Shown: positions 48,401-58,000 of the stretch, in pieces
How the letters are laid out: the number at the start of each line of letters is the position of its first letter
How positions within the stretch are numbered: position 1 is the stretch's first letter
Assembly (NCBI RefSeq): GCF_040412425.1
Contig: NC_089766.1
Span: 15,095,508-15,159,507 of the forward strand
Length of the DNA: 64,000 nt
Direction of reading: 5' to 3'
Source of the DNA: Macrobrachium rosenbergii
Taxonomy: Eukaryota > Arthropoda > Malacostraca > Decapoda > Palaemonidae
Notes under the pieces: model-generated
Databases searched by the model: none
What the model saw: the letters and a program-made list of their open reading frames with translations, nothing else
Told to the model about the DNA's origin: nothing
Translations under genes and position numbers: made by a program

Positions 48401-51400
48401 AGGGGGAAATTCTAAAAAGGCGTGATGAAAAAAGGCTGAGATTCACGGCTAGAGTGAGTTGGAAAGATTTCATCACAAATAGGGAAGTAATAACGAGATA
48501 TGTTTAGAAACTACAAAACTGACTGAAAGCTAAAAAACTGGTTGTCTGCAAATATGATGGGAACTGGGGTGGGACAATCAGTAAGAGAAGTGGTAGAATG
48601 ATGACTACAGGGAAGACCCACATCTTACAAGCAAGGGTCATGTGTGAAGACTTAGACTTCATTAAAATTCTGGCAGAATGTATACAAGATATAGAAAAGG
48701 ATGGAGAGAAATCAATAGAAGTCCAACCCCATAAAGGAAAACCAGATGTAAATATGGAAATGAGAATGATGAATTATAAATATCCTAAAACAGTACTTAA
48801 TAAACATATACATACCTGTATATTCATAACATGATGAGCCCATGTCTACTGTGTCATTCAGCTCAATGCCTGTAACATCAGATAGCCACTTCCGAAAATC
48901 GCCATAAAAGAATTTTCTTAAACTTTCTATACATGGAGATGACACAGATTTTAAGTCAGATGTCTGTTTAAACTGTAAAAGAACATATTCATAAGCATAC
49001 AAGTTTCAAGCTCAATCAGTGTATTATTTAGCTCTAATATAAAATGAGCTTCATCCTTAAAATACAGGTGTCATTTGACTTTAATCTGATATTCACATTA
49101 ATTTCCCGATAAATACATTTCCTTTTATAAAGCTAAAAGAAATATCACAGTTTTATTACCACTTCTTTATGAAAAGCAAGCATAAATATTTGAGTTTCAT
49201 GTGAAAAATATTCCAAGTGATCCCAATTACCACTACTACACCCCACCTTCACGGTACAGTACTCATGTGTATGTTACACTTTTCAATCACTCTTCAATAC
49301 CTTGTTGCTGACATTAGATGGCAAGTTGCATCCAAACATTTACTCCTCGACTACATTCTTAAGGAATAAAATTCTATCAATATACCACGTGATTATCAGT
49401 ATAAAAAAAACACAGTATAGTACCTTATAAAGGTCATTACTCTTCTTATGTAACTCTAAACTTGACAGTTCTTCTTTCACTTTTTGTAGGAAATTACCAT
49501 CTTGCAGGAAATATGGCATATATATACATTTGAAGGGTTCTGTCAGCAACTTAAATCCATTATCTGAAAATAGATGGCATGAAGTTTAAGCTTACATTTT
49601 TGGCATGCATACAGAACTTCAATGAAATCTAGCATTTATCATGAAAATGCAAAATATAGTTCCTTGAATCATCATGATTTTATAAAACACTGAATGTTTC
49701 CAAAATAAAATACATTAAAAAAATTTTCTATCAGTGATAATTACAGTATAGCCTAAATAATATTAAATTAAGCCTGTTTAATGATGATAATCCTAATATC
49801 TGTACTTGAAATACAATCAGCAACAACAATAGGACAACAAACAAATACCAAAGCTCCAAAAATCTGTTCCAAAGGCTAGCAACCTCACGGGATGAAAAGT
49901 AATTTAAAAAGGATTATCATCATTACTAAAAACCAATGTAACATGCCCATGGAGTTATAATTCCAGAATCTCAAAGATCATTCTAAGGATTTAATCTTGA
50001 ATGACTGGTGAAAACTGGAGCATGGTTATATTGGATGAAACAACATTACAGATAAAAAGTGTTACCTTACAATATTTAGTATCAGCAACAACACTGAAGA
50101 TGCCTGCCAACCATAAGGGAAAGGAAGCTGCCAATAAACTTTCCCTTCTTTGACTGCCTGGAGCGAGGCAATGGGAGGGGGCTGATCAATGAAAGAGTGC
50201 TGGTGGCAATTCCTAATACATTACATGTCAAAGATATAATCTATATATTGCATTCCTGGTCCTGGCAAACATAATAGTGGCCATTGAATTGCTGACAAAG
50301 CAAAAAAATTCCTTTCTCATTTCCTCATGTAATCAAACTTAGTCATCAGAATGTTGATTAGTAGGATGTGAAACTGCTCTGGAGTGAACAACAAGAATAC
50401 TGCTGGTTTTAGGTTTTGCACCTGCATGTCTCGTTTTACAATATACCATATTACTGATATAAAATTGCATCCAAAGGATGGCTTGAAGTGGCTCTTCACA
50501 GAGTTTTCTGTTTGAAATGCCATTAAGTCATGGGAAAAGATCAACAAAAACCTGTCCACAGACTGCAAGCCTGACATGGATCCCCTATGGAAAACCTCAA
50601 TCCTTCACAAAACATAAAAAGAAATTCATATTAACTGCCGGACAAGATGCATTTCCTGCAGGTCTTTCTTTCAGTTCCATTGCATGCTTTACAAAAGAAA
50701 ATAAAAATAAAAACAGGATAACCTTTGCTGAGAAGGAAACATCAAGAAATGCAAGCAGAGAAGTAAGATTACAGTGTTCTATCATACATTAATTTAACAT
50801 GGCCATTTCAACACAATCTAAAACTACCACTTGAAAGAAAATGGATAAATATAAGAAATGCATATGATTACCCTTCACAATTCATATGAAAAATGGGGGT
50901 AAAACTTACAAAAGAATAATTATTGCACGAATTCACTAAATTTAAGTGTAAGAGTGAAGGAAATGGAGGACTTAAAAGTGAGGGAGTTATATGCCCCTTG
51001 TACAAAAAAAGTGTAAGATTAAACTTGAGACCCTTAATCTTACACCACCAAAACTCCCAAGTTATTTTACTATACAGCACTTCTATTCTTGATAGTTAAT
51101 ATCACTGTCTAAAGGAAGTTACATGTGTAACCAAATCTTTGAATAATGGGAATGTTTCAAAAATCCAAATGAGATTGGCTGTAGTCATATATGACTGGTC
51201 ATATCTTTGAAGTAGAGAAAAAGAGAGATTGTCACCAAACTGTATAGGTTATCAAAAAAATTAAACAACCTTCGATATCCTGTATTAGACCCTCTGACAT
51301 TGGTAAAATTCTAATGCTCGTGTATATAATACCGCTGATAATTACATACAACAGAAAACCAACAAATTACTGTATTAGTATGCAGTAATTTCAACAAGGA

Positions 51401-53853
51401 TTTCTTTAAAAAAAAATACCAAAATGGTAGGTCTTAGACTGATTAGGCATAACCACACCAAACTCCAAAACAGTCAGTTTCTACTCAATAGGACACAATT
51501 AAAACAAGTTAAAAATGTGCTGAAGTTTCTTGAGCACAACTGAGTTTCTGCACAGAGTATAATGCTGTATGAAACTCTCAGAACTGACTTTGATTGACAT
51601 CATTATGAGCCTCTCGATATGCTGCAGTATGAAACTCTCAGCTAGGACCGGGCAGTGCTCAGTTGCTCCCCAGATGCGGTCAACTGAAGGTGCACAGGCG
51701 ACGCCTCCAGAATTGGACTTGGCGATGTCAGATGCACAAATCCATGGCTAACCTCAACCTTAAATAAAATAAATAAAAAATGCCCCAAAGTTTATTTAAG
51801 CAGTCGAGTTTTCTGTACAGCGTATAATGCTGTACAAAACTTTCAGCCACAGCCCATGAAAATTTTAGCCAAGGCCCATGAAACTTTCAGCCACAGCCAG
51901 GTGGTGGCCTGTGTTGTTGGTACCTATAGCGGTGCCAGACGTACAATTATGACTAACTTTAACCTTAAATAACACAAGTAAATTATGCGGCTAAGTTTCT
52001 TCGGCGCAATTAAATTTTCTATACACCTTATAATCAAGGCCAGCAAAATAGATCTATCTTTCAGTTGTCTCAGTATAATGCTGCATGAACTGCGGCCCAT
52101 GAAACTCTCAGCCGGCCGTAGTAGCCTGTGTTGTTGTGTTGCCATAGCACAATTATGGCGAACTTTAACCTTAACTAGAATAAAAACTACTGAGGCTACA
52201 GGGATGCAATTTGGTATGTTTGATGATTGGAGGGTGGATGATCAGCATAACAATATGCAGCCCTCTAGCCTCAGTAGTTTTTAAGATCTGAGGGCGGACA
52301 GAAAAGGTGCTGACAGACATACAAAGTACTGTAGTTTATAGTTTTCATGGCTCCCTTGGTACTTTCAAATGCAGTTTTAGTTTTGTATGTCCACCCTCAG
52401 ATCTTAAAAACTGCTGAGGCTAGAGGGCTGTAATTTGGTGTTTGATGATTGGAGGGTGGATGTTCACCATACCAATTTGCAGCCCTCTAGCCTCAGTAGT
52501 TTTTAAGATCTGAGGGTGGACAGAAAAGAGTGGATGGACAGACAACGCCATCTCAATAGTTTTCTTTTACAGAAGACTAAAACTGTTCTTGAAAACACCA
52601 AGGGAGCCATAAAAACTACAAAAGCTGATATTACACTCACCTTTTTGAAGTGGTGAACCTTCAGACCAACATTTGACAATTTCATCTTTACGAGGCTCAT
52701 CTCCATAAGCTTCATTAAGTTTTACAGGGGTAGATATCACTGCTTCATTACTCGAATCTTTACTTGATCTGTCATGAATCCCATTCTTTTTGCTTTGTGA
52801 CTTGCCAGTGCCAGATGATGCTCCTTCTGCCTTTGGAACTTTCTTGTTTTTTTCCTCTACAACTGCACTTTCACTGCTTTTCACCTCTCCAAAGGATGGC
52901 TTGGCAACGTCTGTCACAGTCTGATTCATTTTTCCCATTTCCACCTTTTTTCCCTTGTTCTTTTTCTTTTTATTTTTCTTTCCTGGTTCTTTGGCACTGC
53001 TACCTGGTGAACCTACTTCTTTTGTCTCTTCTTTAACCTCAGTTGCTTCAATGATACTGGTGTGCTTCTTCCTTTTTGCTTTTTTCTTCTTTTTCTTTCC
53101 AGTGGCAGCATCTGCATTAAACTGCTGTTGTTTATCACTAATTTCTAACTTCTTAACTTCCAAACCTTCATTACTCGAATTCTTATCCTCCACCTTCAGT
53201 TTTTTCAAACTAGGTTCATCGTTAACTTTTTCGTCAGTCTCTTTAACCTCACTTGCTTCAGTGATCCTGCCTTGCTTTTTCTTTTTCTTCTTCTTCTTTT
53301 TCTTTGAAGTGGCAGCATCTGTACTTAACTGTTGCTGTTCATCATTAGTGCCTAACATCTTATTTTTGATGTCACCATTTGCTTTCTCATTTTCCACCTT
53401 TAACTTTTTCAAAGCAGGTTCATTCCCAGCTTTTTCATCATTTTCATCAACATTCTGTGTATCTTTTCTTTTTCCCAACTTCCCCTTTTTAGTTAGTGTA
53501 GACTTACAATTCCCAACTTTATTATCTTTCCTTACGATGGGTAAGGTCTCAGAAACAGCTTGTTTACCCTCAGGCTGAATTTTAGTTTTCTTTGACAATG
53601 CATCCTCAACACTATCTTCCTTCATTTTTCTTTTCTTTTTTCCCATCACTACAGGTTTATTTATGCTGCTTTCAGGTAAAAGTTTGTTTGACCCTCCAAC
53701 ATTTGACTGCTCAAGATCACCACCTGCTACTGGTTTTTTAGAGTTCTTTTTTGTTTGTTTTGATAAATTTTTCTCCTTTTTATTTTTACTTTTGCCAAGA
53801 GATCCAGCATTTCCTTCAACGTTGATGGGCTTTTTCTCATCGAGACTGCCCAT
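34868..53853 (-). CDS. OGFOD1: OGFOD1 prolyl hydroxylase with long lysine-rich N-terminal extension (850 aa)
   Basis: Fe(II)/2-oxoglutarate dioxygenase; family members hydroxylate a proline of ribosomal protein uS12 (RPS23). Ten exons: 53853-52641, 49563-49424, 48972-48816, 45247-45131, 44323-44232, 42451-42323, 39922-39722, 38953-38791, 38286-38099, 35020-34868. All are GT-AG and in phase, totalling 2553 nt. Residues 1-375 are a low-complexity Lys/Glu-rich extension, absent from the 542-aa human protein. The family region starts near 376 ([20 protein letters not shown]). The catalytic domain has iron ligands H509 and D511 in [10 protein letters not shown] and H572 in SPVSFHQ, with R584 of TRLSINGW for 2-oxoglutarate. 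A short acidic linker ([13 protein letters not shown]) and a second, non-catalytic double-stranded beta-helix domain follow ([30 protein letters not shown]). Ends FSCTYRE-stop. All catalytic residues are present. Confidence 0.97.
35021..38098. other. OGFOD1 intron 9
   Basis: 3.1 kb. A TIR element lies at 37422-37995. Small scattered pieces resembling the SINE-like repeat occur (about 36361, 'aaactaaggggccaagcatggga'). No coding signal otherwise. Confidence 0.7.
37422..37995. mobile_element. Short TIR element ('ataccttg' type)
   Basis: Left tacagtaataccttgaaca; complement of the right end reads cgcagtcataccttgtgca. The pattern resembles the ends of the 1.6-kb element at 4080 (tacagtcatacccc...). 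Both also have 'gttaggtt(c)' just inside the end, so they may belong to one superfamily. No ORF. Confidence 0.65.
38099..38286 (-). CDS. OGFOD1: OGFOD1 coding exon 9
   Basis: Encodes [15 protein letters not shown] and [16 protein letters not shown], the C-terminal beta-helix domain. Confidence 0.97.
38791..38953 (-). CDS. OGFOD1: OGFOD1 coding exon 8
   Basis: Encodes [20 protein letters not shown], then the acidic stretch [13 protein letters not shown], shorter than the acidic insert of human OGFOD1. Confidence 0.96.
39400..39585 (-). repeat. Possible solo DIRS-like terminal repeat
   Basis: The minus strand reads 'atacaaaccttcagtcttta', then sequence similar to the left terminal repeat at 24018. 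It lies in OGFOD1 intron 7. No internal element sequence accompanies it. Confidence 0.45.
39722..39922 (-). CDS. OGFOD1: OGFOD1 coding exon 7
   Basis: Encodes [20 protein letters not shown] and ends [13 protein letters not shown], the inter-domain region. Confidence 0.97.
40209..41967. mobile_element. Non-autonomous TIR DNA element, 1.76 kb
   Basis: Left acactcgacccttgttaa; complement of the right end acagtccatccttgttaa. Just inside both ends are 'ccggat/ccggac' and 'gacggacac' motifs. No transposase ORF visible. Sits in OGFOD1 intron 6. Confidence 0.7.
42323..42451 (-). CDS. OGFOD1: OGFOD1 coding exon 6
   Basis: Encodes [20 protein letters not shown], then [15 protein letters not shown]. 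Includes the 2-oxoglutarate-binding Arg. Confidence 0.97.
43030..43399. mobile_element. Fold-back MITE with 85-bp arms
   Basis: The arms 43031-43115 and 43314-43398 are near-perfect inverted copies ('gacctgtgtcacccagtgaa' begins each). The 200-bp loop has no ORF. Sits in OGFOD1 intron 5. Confidence 0.9.
44232..44323 (-). CDS. OGFOD1: OGFOD1 coding exon 5 (distal His)
   Basis: Encodes [20 protein letters not shown] and [10 protein letters not shown], with the third iron ligand. Confidence 0.97.
45131..45247 (-). CDS. OGFOD1: OGFOD1 coding exon 4 (iron-binding HxD)
   Basis: Encodes [20 protein letters not shown] and [19 protein letters not shown]. Holds the first two iron ligands. The donor GATA|gtaagt is strong. 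Confidence 0.97.
45431..45460 (+). repeat. (GA)n microsatellite
   Basis: Run of GA dinucleotides just outside the TTAA-flanked element. Confidence 0.9.
45581..46960 (+). repeat. Tandem array, about 382-424 bp unit x about 3.5
   Basis: Units start at about 45581, 45963, 46387 and 46771. Each contains 'caattgtaagctaaaa', 'acattctagtaatattcaat' and 'cacaatatttcgatttatgg' blocks. The second unit carries an extra internal duplication of about 42 bp (46180-46265). The last unit is truncated. Confidence 0.9.
47118..47415. mobile_element. Nested MITE ('cagtgaaccccc' type)
   Basis: Left end tacagtgaaccccctgtatt; the complement of the right end reads gtaaagtgaaccccccgtat. Both continue with 'cgcg'. 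No ORF. Lies inside the piggyBac-like element, so it inserted later. Confidence 0.85.
47798..47970 (+). repeat. Direct tandem duplication, 2 x about 85 bp
   Basis: 'aaatgctttagacttttttt' through 'ttactttcagtcacatt' occurs twice consecutively with few differences. Confidence 0.9.
48816..48972 (-). CDS. OGFOD1: OGFOD1 coding exon 3
   Basis: Encodes [10 protein letters not shown], then [20 protein letters not shown] and SSCYEYT, up to the catalytic core. Confidence 0.95.
49424..49563 (-). CDS. OGFOD1: OGFOD1 coding exon 2
   Basis: Encodes [20 protein letters not shown] and onward to [13 protein letters not shown], the first helices of the catalytic domain (human NDLYKFQQ equivalent). Confidence 0.95.
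51560..52120 (+). repeat. Degenerate repeats of a 'gaaactctcagcc' motif
   Basis: The phrase 'ataatgctgta(tg/ca)aaac(t)t(c)tcag' recurs at about 51560, 51623, 51826, 51880 and 52100, together with 'aaccttaaataa'. Diverged tandem or nested copies of one element. Confidence 0.6.
52180..52613. mobile_element. Compound fold-back repeat next to the OGFOD1 exon 1 donor
   Basis: Two palindromic copies of a roughly 120-bp unit ('ctgaggcta(c/g)agg' left, 'agcctcagtagtttttaaga' right) lie at 52187-52290 and 52408-52515. An outer inverted pair (atggctcccttgg at 52348, complement at about 52601-52613) encloses the second copy. It ends 28 bp from the exon 1 donor. Confidence 0.75.
52641..53853 (-). CDS. 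OGFOD1: OGFOD1 coding exon 1 (N-terminal extension)
   Basis: Encodes residues 1-404, starting [20 protein letters not shown]. Highly charged, with poly-Lys 184-193 and further Lys blocks at 71-76, 252-263 and 292-303. Two related modules (144-205 and 212-275) share EP(A/S)LKKLKV, DAAT(S/G)KKKKKK and EA(S/T)EVKE. Probably disordered; the basic runs suit nuclear/nucleolar targeting (inference). The final 30 residues align to the N-terminus of the usual OGFOD1. Donor AAAAAG|gtgagt. Confidence 0.9.
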
Positions 53854-53856
53854 CTT

Positions 53857-55068
53857 TCAACAGTGCCAAATTTCAGGGTAAGTCAGAAACTCTTCCCATC
53901 TGTCAGCACGATTCTCCACCTGTAAGAAAAGAGAATATTTCAAAAACTTTCCAAAGGTAATTGCGGAGGTTTTATTAACTTTTCAATATGTTATGATATT
54001 AAAGGTACCGGCCAGTGATGAACAAGAGGAATTTGTTTCTGGTGATAGAAATTCATTTCTTGCTATAATGTGGTTCGGATTCCACAATAAGCTGTAGGTC
54101 CCGTTGCTAGGTAACCAATTGGTTCTTAGCCACGTAAAAATAAATCTAATCCTTCGGGCCAGCCCTAGGAGAGCTGTTACTCAGCTCAGTGGTCTGGTTA
54201 AACTAAGATATACTTAACAAAACACACTATGACAATGATTATAAAAATGTAGTATTGCAAAATGATAAGTCACATCATGGGAAATTGATGTGTGCATATT
54301 CCTTATTTTTACCTACCAATAAAGTAATAAAGTGTACTGTAACTAAAAAACATCATGAATGAAGACTTGAGAAAAGGACTGCAATTTCTAAATCCCTTAA
54401 TTTTGTTAAAATTTTGGTAAACTAATCAGCATAACAACTTGAGTTTCTAAGGAGAAGCATCCACTAGGTTAAGAATCATTCTGGCACTTGACTATATATA
54501 CTAAGCTTATAAGCTCAAAAGAACTTTCGTTACTCGCATGTAACGAAAGATAATACAGGTACAGTACTGTACCTTCATCCAGGTGTCATGATTTGGCCAG
54601 GCACCCTGGTTTTTGTGGTACTTCCTCAAGTGACTGTCCTTGCTGCTTGCTGGACCCAAAATTTCCATTCATTGTTTATATTACAGAATACTTTGTGTCA
54701 ATCTTGAAAAACTAACTGCAACTTTTACCGGCCTTTAAAAAGCAAGCAGAGCACACATAAGTGAAAAAAAGCCAGGTTTACAGAGAGGGTTTATAAGGTT
54801 ATAAAAGAAAGCCACAAATAAAGGCAAGAAAAGCAAACAGCTAAATGTCAAAGTGATGTCATTTCAAGTGTTTTACCTGCACAGAATAATGGAAGATTAT
54901 TTCAATTCCATTTAATTGGGATGGTACCCACAAGTAATGATACTCGGGTACTGTACTGTCATGGGCATCTACATTGTGAGGCGAGAAGTGAAACGCAATG
55001 TCTGTTGCAGGATGAACTACAGCTAAAGCTGCAAACCAGGTTAAGTTAGGTCCGAGTAGGATGTATCC
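53857..55068 (-). CDS. Spliced upstream open frame preceding OGFOD1 (unidentified, 85 codons visible)
   Basis: Two segments: 55068-54877 (64 codons, GYILLGPNLTWFAALAVV... to HYSVQ) and 53919-53857 (20 codons VENRADRWEEFLTYPEIWHC plus TGA). Splice signals are good: ttattacag at entry, GCAG|gtaaaa donor, ttcttacag acceptor. The frame stays open across the junction. The TGA is followed by one Lys codon and then the OGFOD1 ATG in the same frame. Either this is real coding sequence of an upstream cistron or longer protein, or the two segments are 5' UTR exons of OGFOD1 with a fortuitous ORF. The family is not recognised and no start was found. Confidence 0.4.
54031..54222 (+). mobile_element. SINE-like repeat, second family
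   Basis: About 190-bp unit running from 'ggtgatagaaattcatttct' to 'taaactaagatatacttaac', with 'cccgttgctaggtaaccaat' in the middle. I recognise this sequence as a common crustacean interspersed repeat. A partial match ('tgagctcagtggtgtggtta') lies near 44716. Confidence 0.55.
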
Positions 55069-58000
55069 CTGTAATAACATTACCATACAATGTTCTTCTC
55101 CTTTTCATCTTATGTTTCTACTGATTGTGATTTTTAGTATGAAACATTCATTTTCCACCTGCTTCTCTTGTGTTTTGAGCATACATATTTCACTATTGTT
55201 TTTGGCAATCCTTGTTTCCCACTACACCTCCCCAACAATTTTATGGAGAGGGCTCAGTAAACACAAAAACAAGTGGTTTGCCCAACAACTGTGATCATTA
55301 ACATACAAAAAACACATCAGTTGGTCAGAAAAATGTAAGCTTCACGCACCTCACAGGAAAATAATTTGTCACACATTAGCTTTTCTTTTCCCAGCTGCTA
55401 CCCTTGAAGCCGAGTTTACCATACAACTTCAACATTGCACTTGGTGCCATCCCTCATTTGGTTTTCCATACCCACAACAACCTTCATTCCCGAAGTTAGT
55501 GCCCATATTTCTTTATGGGTTACAAGAGGAACATTAAACCGAGTGGTTTGCCACAACAATGATGGTCCATGCTTAAGACGAAAATTGCAAGATGTTCAGT
55601 GAAAACCTTAGCTGTCATAGACTATAGCTGTTATTGTAAAGAAAACCCATAATTACTTATGATATTTTACTATTCTTATTCTTTTTACATCATCAATTTG
55701 AAAAACTTCCCTTCTATATTACTTATGTCAAATATCATTGGTTGCTAAGATATTTATATCATGCAGAAATTATAATTTATACATGCTGATGTGTACTGTT
55801 ATATCTGATGCTTCATCTGGGGTGTGGTTGGGAGGGGGCCTTGTTCAACATTTCAAGTCAGGTTAGGATATGATTTCCTATGTTAGGTTAGGTTAAGGAA
55901 GGTAGGTTAGAAAGTGGACCTTCAAAGTGCTATTCTTAGCAATAACTGCAGCTGTAAAAATCAGTTGTAATAAAATATCCATAATTCATAAAAAGGTAAA
56001 AACAAATGACAGCACATTAGACCACATCTACAAATGAATCAATGCCAAATATGGCACCACATGTAAACAGGCTCAAGTTATAATTGGTGCAACACTGGCA
56101 AATAATTTTGTTAAATATTCACTTATGACAAAGTACAGTATGTTTAATAAATGTTCAAATGATGAGATAAAATGAATAAAAATACAGAAATCTCTTAAGT
56201 ATCCATGGGTTTAAAAAGAAAAAATTTCCCAAACTAGCTCTGCTCTGAAAACATCAAGACAGACTACAGTACTAACAATCTCTAGCAGGAAGTCCAGCCT
56301 ACTTCCTACTAACTTTTCTAAGCCTACATATATCATAACCACAGAGGTGAGTGCACGCCCGAGGAGAAGAGCAGTAAGTGCACATCAGAGGAAGGCAACG
56401 GTAATGTAACTTGCGGAGTGACCCCCAAGCTAGACAAAGAGTTTGGGAGGGTTCAGGAGCAAAGCCCCCTGCTCGGTTATAATATTTGTATCATGTTTTG
56501 TTAGGTTATGACAGGCTAGGCTTCAAAGTCTCACTTTATGGCATGGATTACTTGGTCCCGGCATTCCAGCTGATAAGTTGTGAGAGAGAGAGAGAGAGAG
56601 TAAAGTACATTTACTTTTGTCTATTTTTCACTTTTTACACCCTATGAAAAATTTAGTGATCAGACAATGCTGCATGCGACTATCCTGAAGATGGAAAGAC
56701 TATATTAAGCTAGTGCAAACTGAAGGTGAGGAAAGAAAGCAGTTTCATTCCACAAGGAGCAAGTGTTGTTACAATGGTTACAGAAAACCAGGTATCAGTG
56801 TCAAATGCTAAGGTTTCAATCAGAGTTTTCTATGAAAGATGTCTGTCTTACATATCATTCATATAAAAGATTTTAGAAGACACAGTCCCAAAAATGGGTA
56901 TATATATGCAGAGAAGCTACTTACTCAAAAGCTGAGAAAGTCTAAAAAATGTGATTGCTGAATATTTCATGTCCAACTCAGCAAGGACAAACTGGGAAAA
57001 CACACATCACCTCTGGAGCAAAACATGTTCCAAGCTGAAAATTCCTTGATTTTAGTGAAAGGAATCTTTCCATTTCTAATCTCGAGCATGTCACTGAGTT
57101 TGTATTTTCTTTGCAAGGCAACCCAGCACCTCTATAGTGAACAAAGCTTGGTCTTGTAGTCAAAACCAAAATGACTACAACCTTGTCGTACATTTTAGAC
57201 GTTGCCACTTTCCCCAGATTTTATTCATAAAACCTTGACCTAAGTTGGGACATCGTGTAGATGCGGCAGAAATGTTGCCACATCTTCCTTATACCAGGTC
57301 AGACGGGGTAAAACAGCCTGACACTATTGTTCTGCATTTCTAACACTGCAGACGTAAAATGAGCGAAAGAACTGAAATTTGTTGACGAGTAAAGGATGAT
57401 TTATAGTAAATAAGAATTACAGTAAGTTAAGAATTTGATAACAGGGTGGAATATGGATGGTTTACTTTTTAATCATTTAAATGAATTATACAAATTCCCA
57501 ATATCTAGCCCAGACTCACTGATGAAAATAAATAATAGAATGCAATAAAAAAAAACTGTTATTAGCTCATCCAGTGATAGTAGATTGTAAATTAAGTCGA
57601 CCCTGTCCCAGAATGGTTCCTTTCTTCAGGACAGCCCATGATAGGGATAAGTAGGATTTTACGACCAGATTAAAGAACCCTGAATTGTGGGATGCAGATT
57701 AACTGTAGTCGGATTGTAAGTCAAGAAGAAGTTTGGCAATGTAGCTAATGATAGCCATGTTTGTAGTCATTTTGGTTTGACTATCAGTAACAATTCTTTG
57801 CTAAAATAATGAATGACACTAACAATTCTTTGCTAAAATAATGAATGACACTAAGATACCTGAAAACATATGCCTAGATTGTACTGAAAAATATGAACAA
57901 TCTAAGGTTTGGGCAAGGCTGTTGAGATGGCCAAGTAATCTCATATTGCACTGCAAGCTTTCATTATTTCTGAAAAGCCTTGCCCATTTTCAAGTAAAAA

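Larger units (their letters stand above)
49564..52640. other. OGFOD1 intron 1
   Basis: 3.1 kb. About 51550-52150 contains several repeats of a 'gctg(t/c)a(t)gaaactctcagc' motif. A compound fold-back element lies at 52180-52613. No coding signal. Confidence 0.75.

Noticed and set aside
48598..48834. 78-codon plus-strand open frame in OGFOD1 intron 3/exon 3 region
   Set aside because: Overlaps the antisense of OGFOD1 exon 3 at its end and lacks support elsewhere.
52955..53578. 207-codon plus-strand open frame rich in Phe
   Set aside because: It is the antisense shadow of the lysine-rich OGFOD1 exon (AAA/AAG codons read as TTT/CTT).
55350..55560. Minus-strand open stretch reading THKEIWALTSGMKVVVGMEN and onward
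   Set aside because: About 40 codons with no matching splice acceptor or family. The surrounding sequence looks like a diverged duplicated repeat.
56978..57208. 76-codon minus-strand open frame
   Set aside because: No splice donor in frame and no family resemblance; likely chance.
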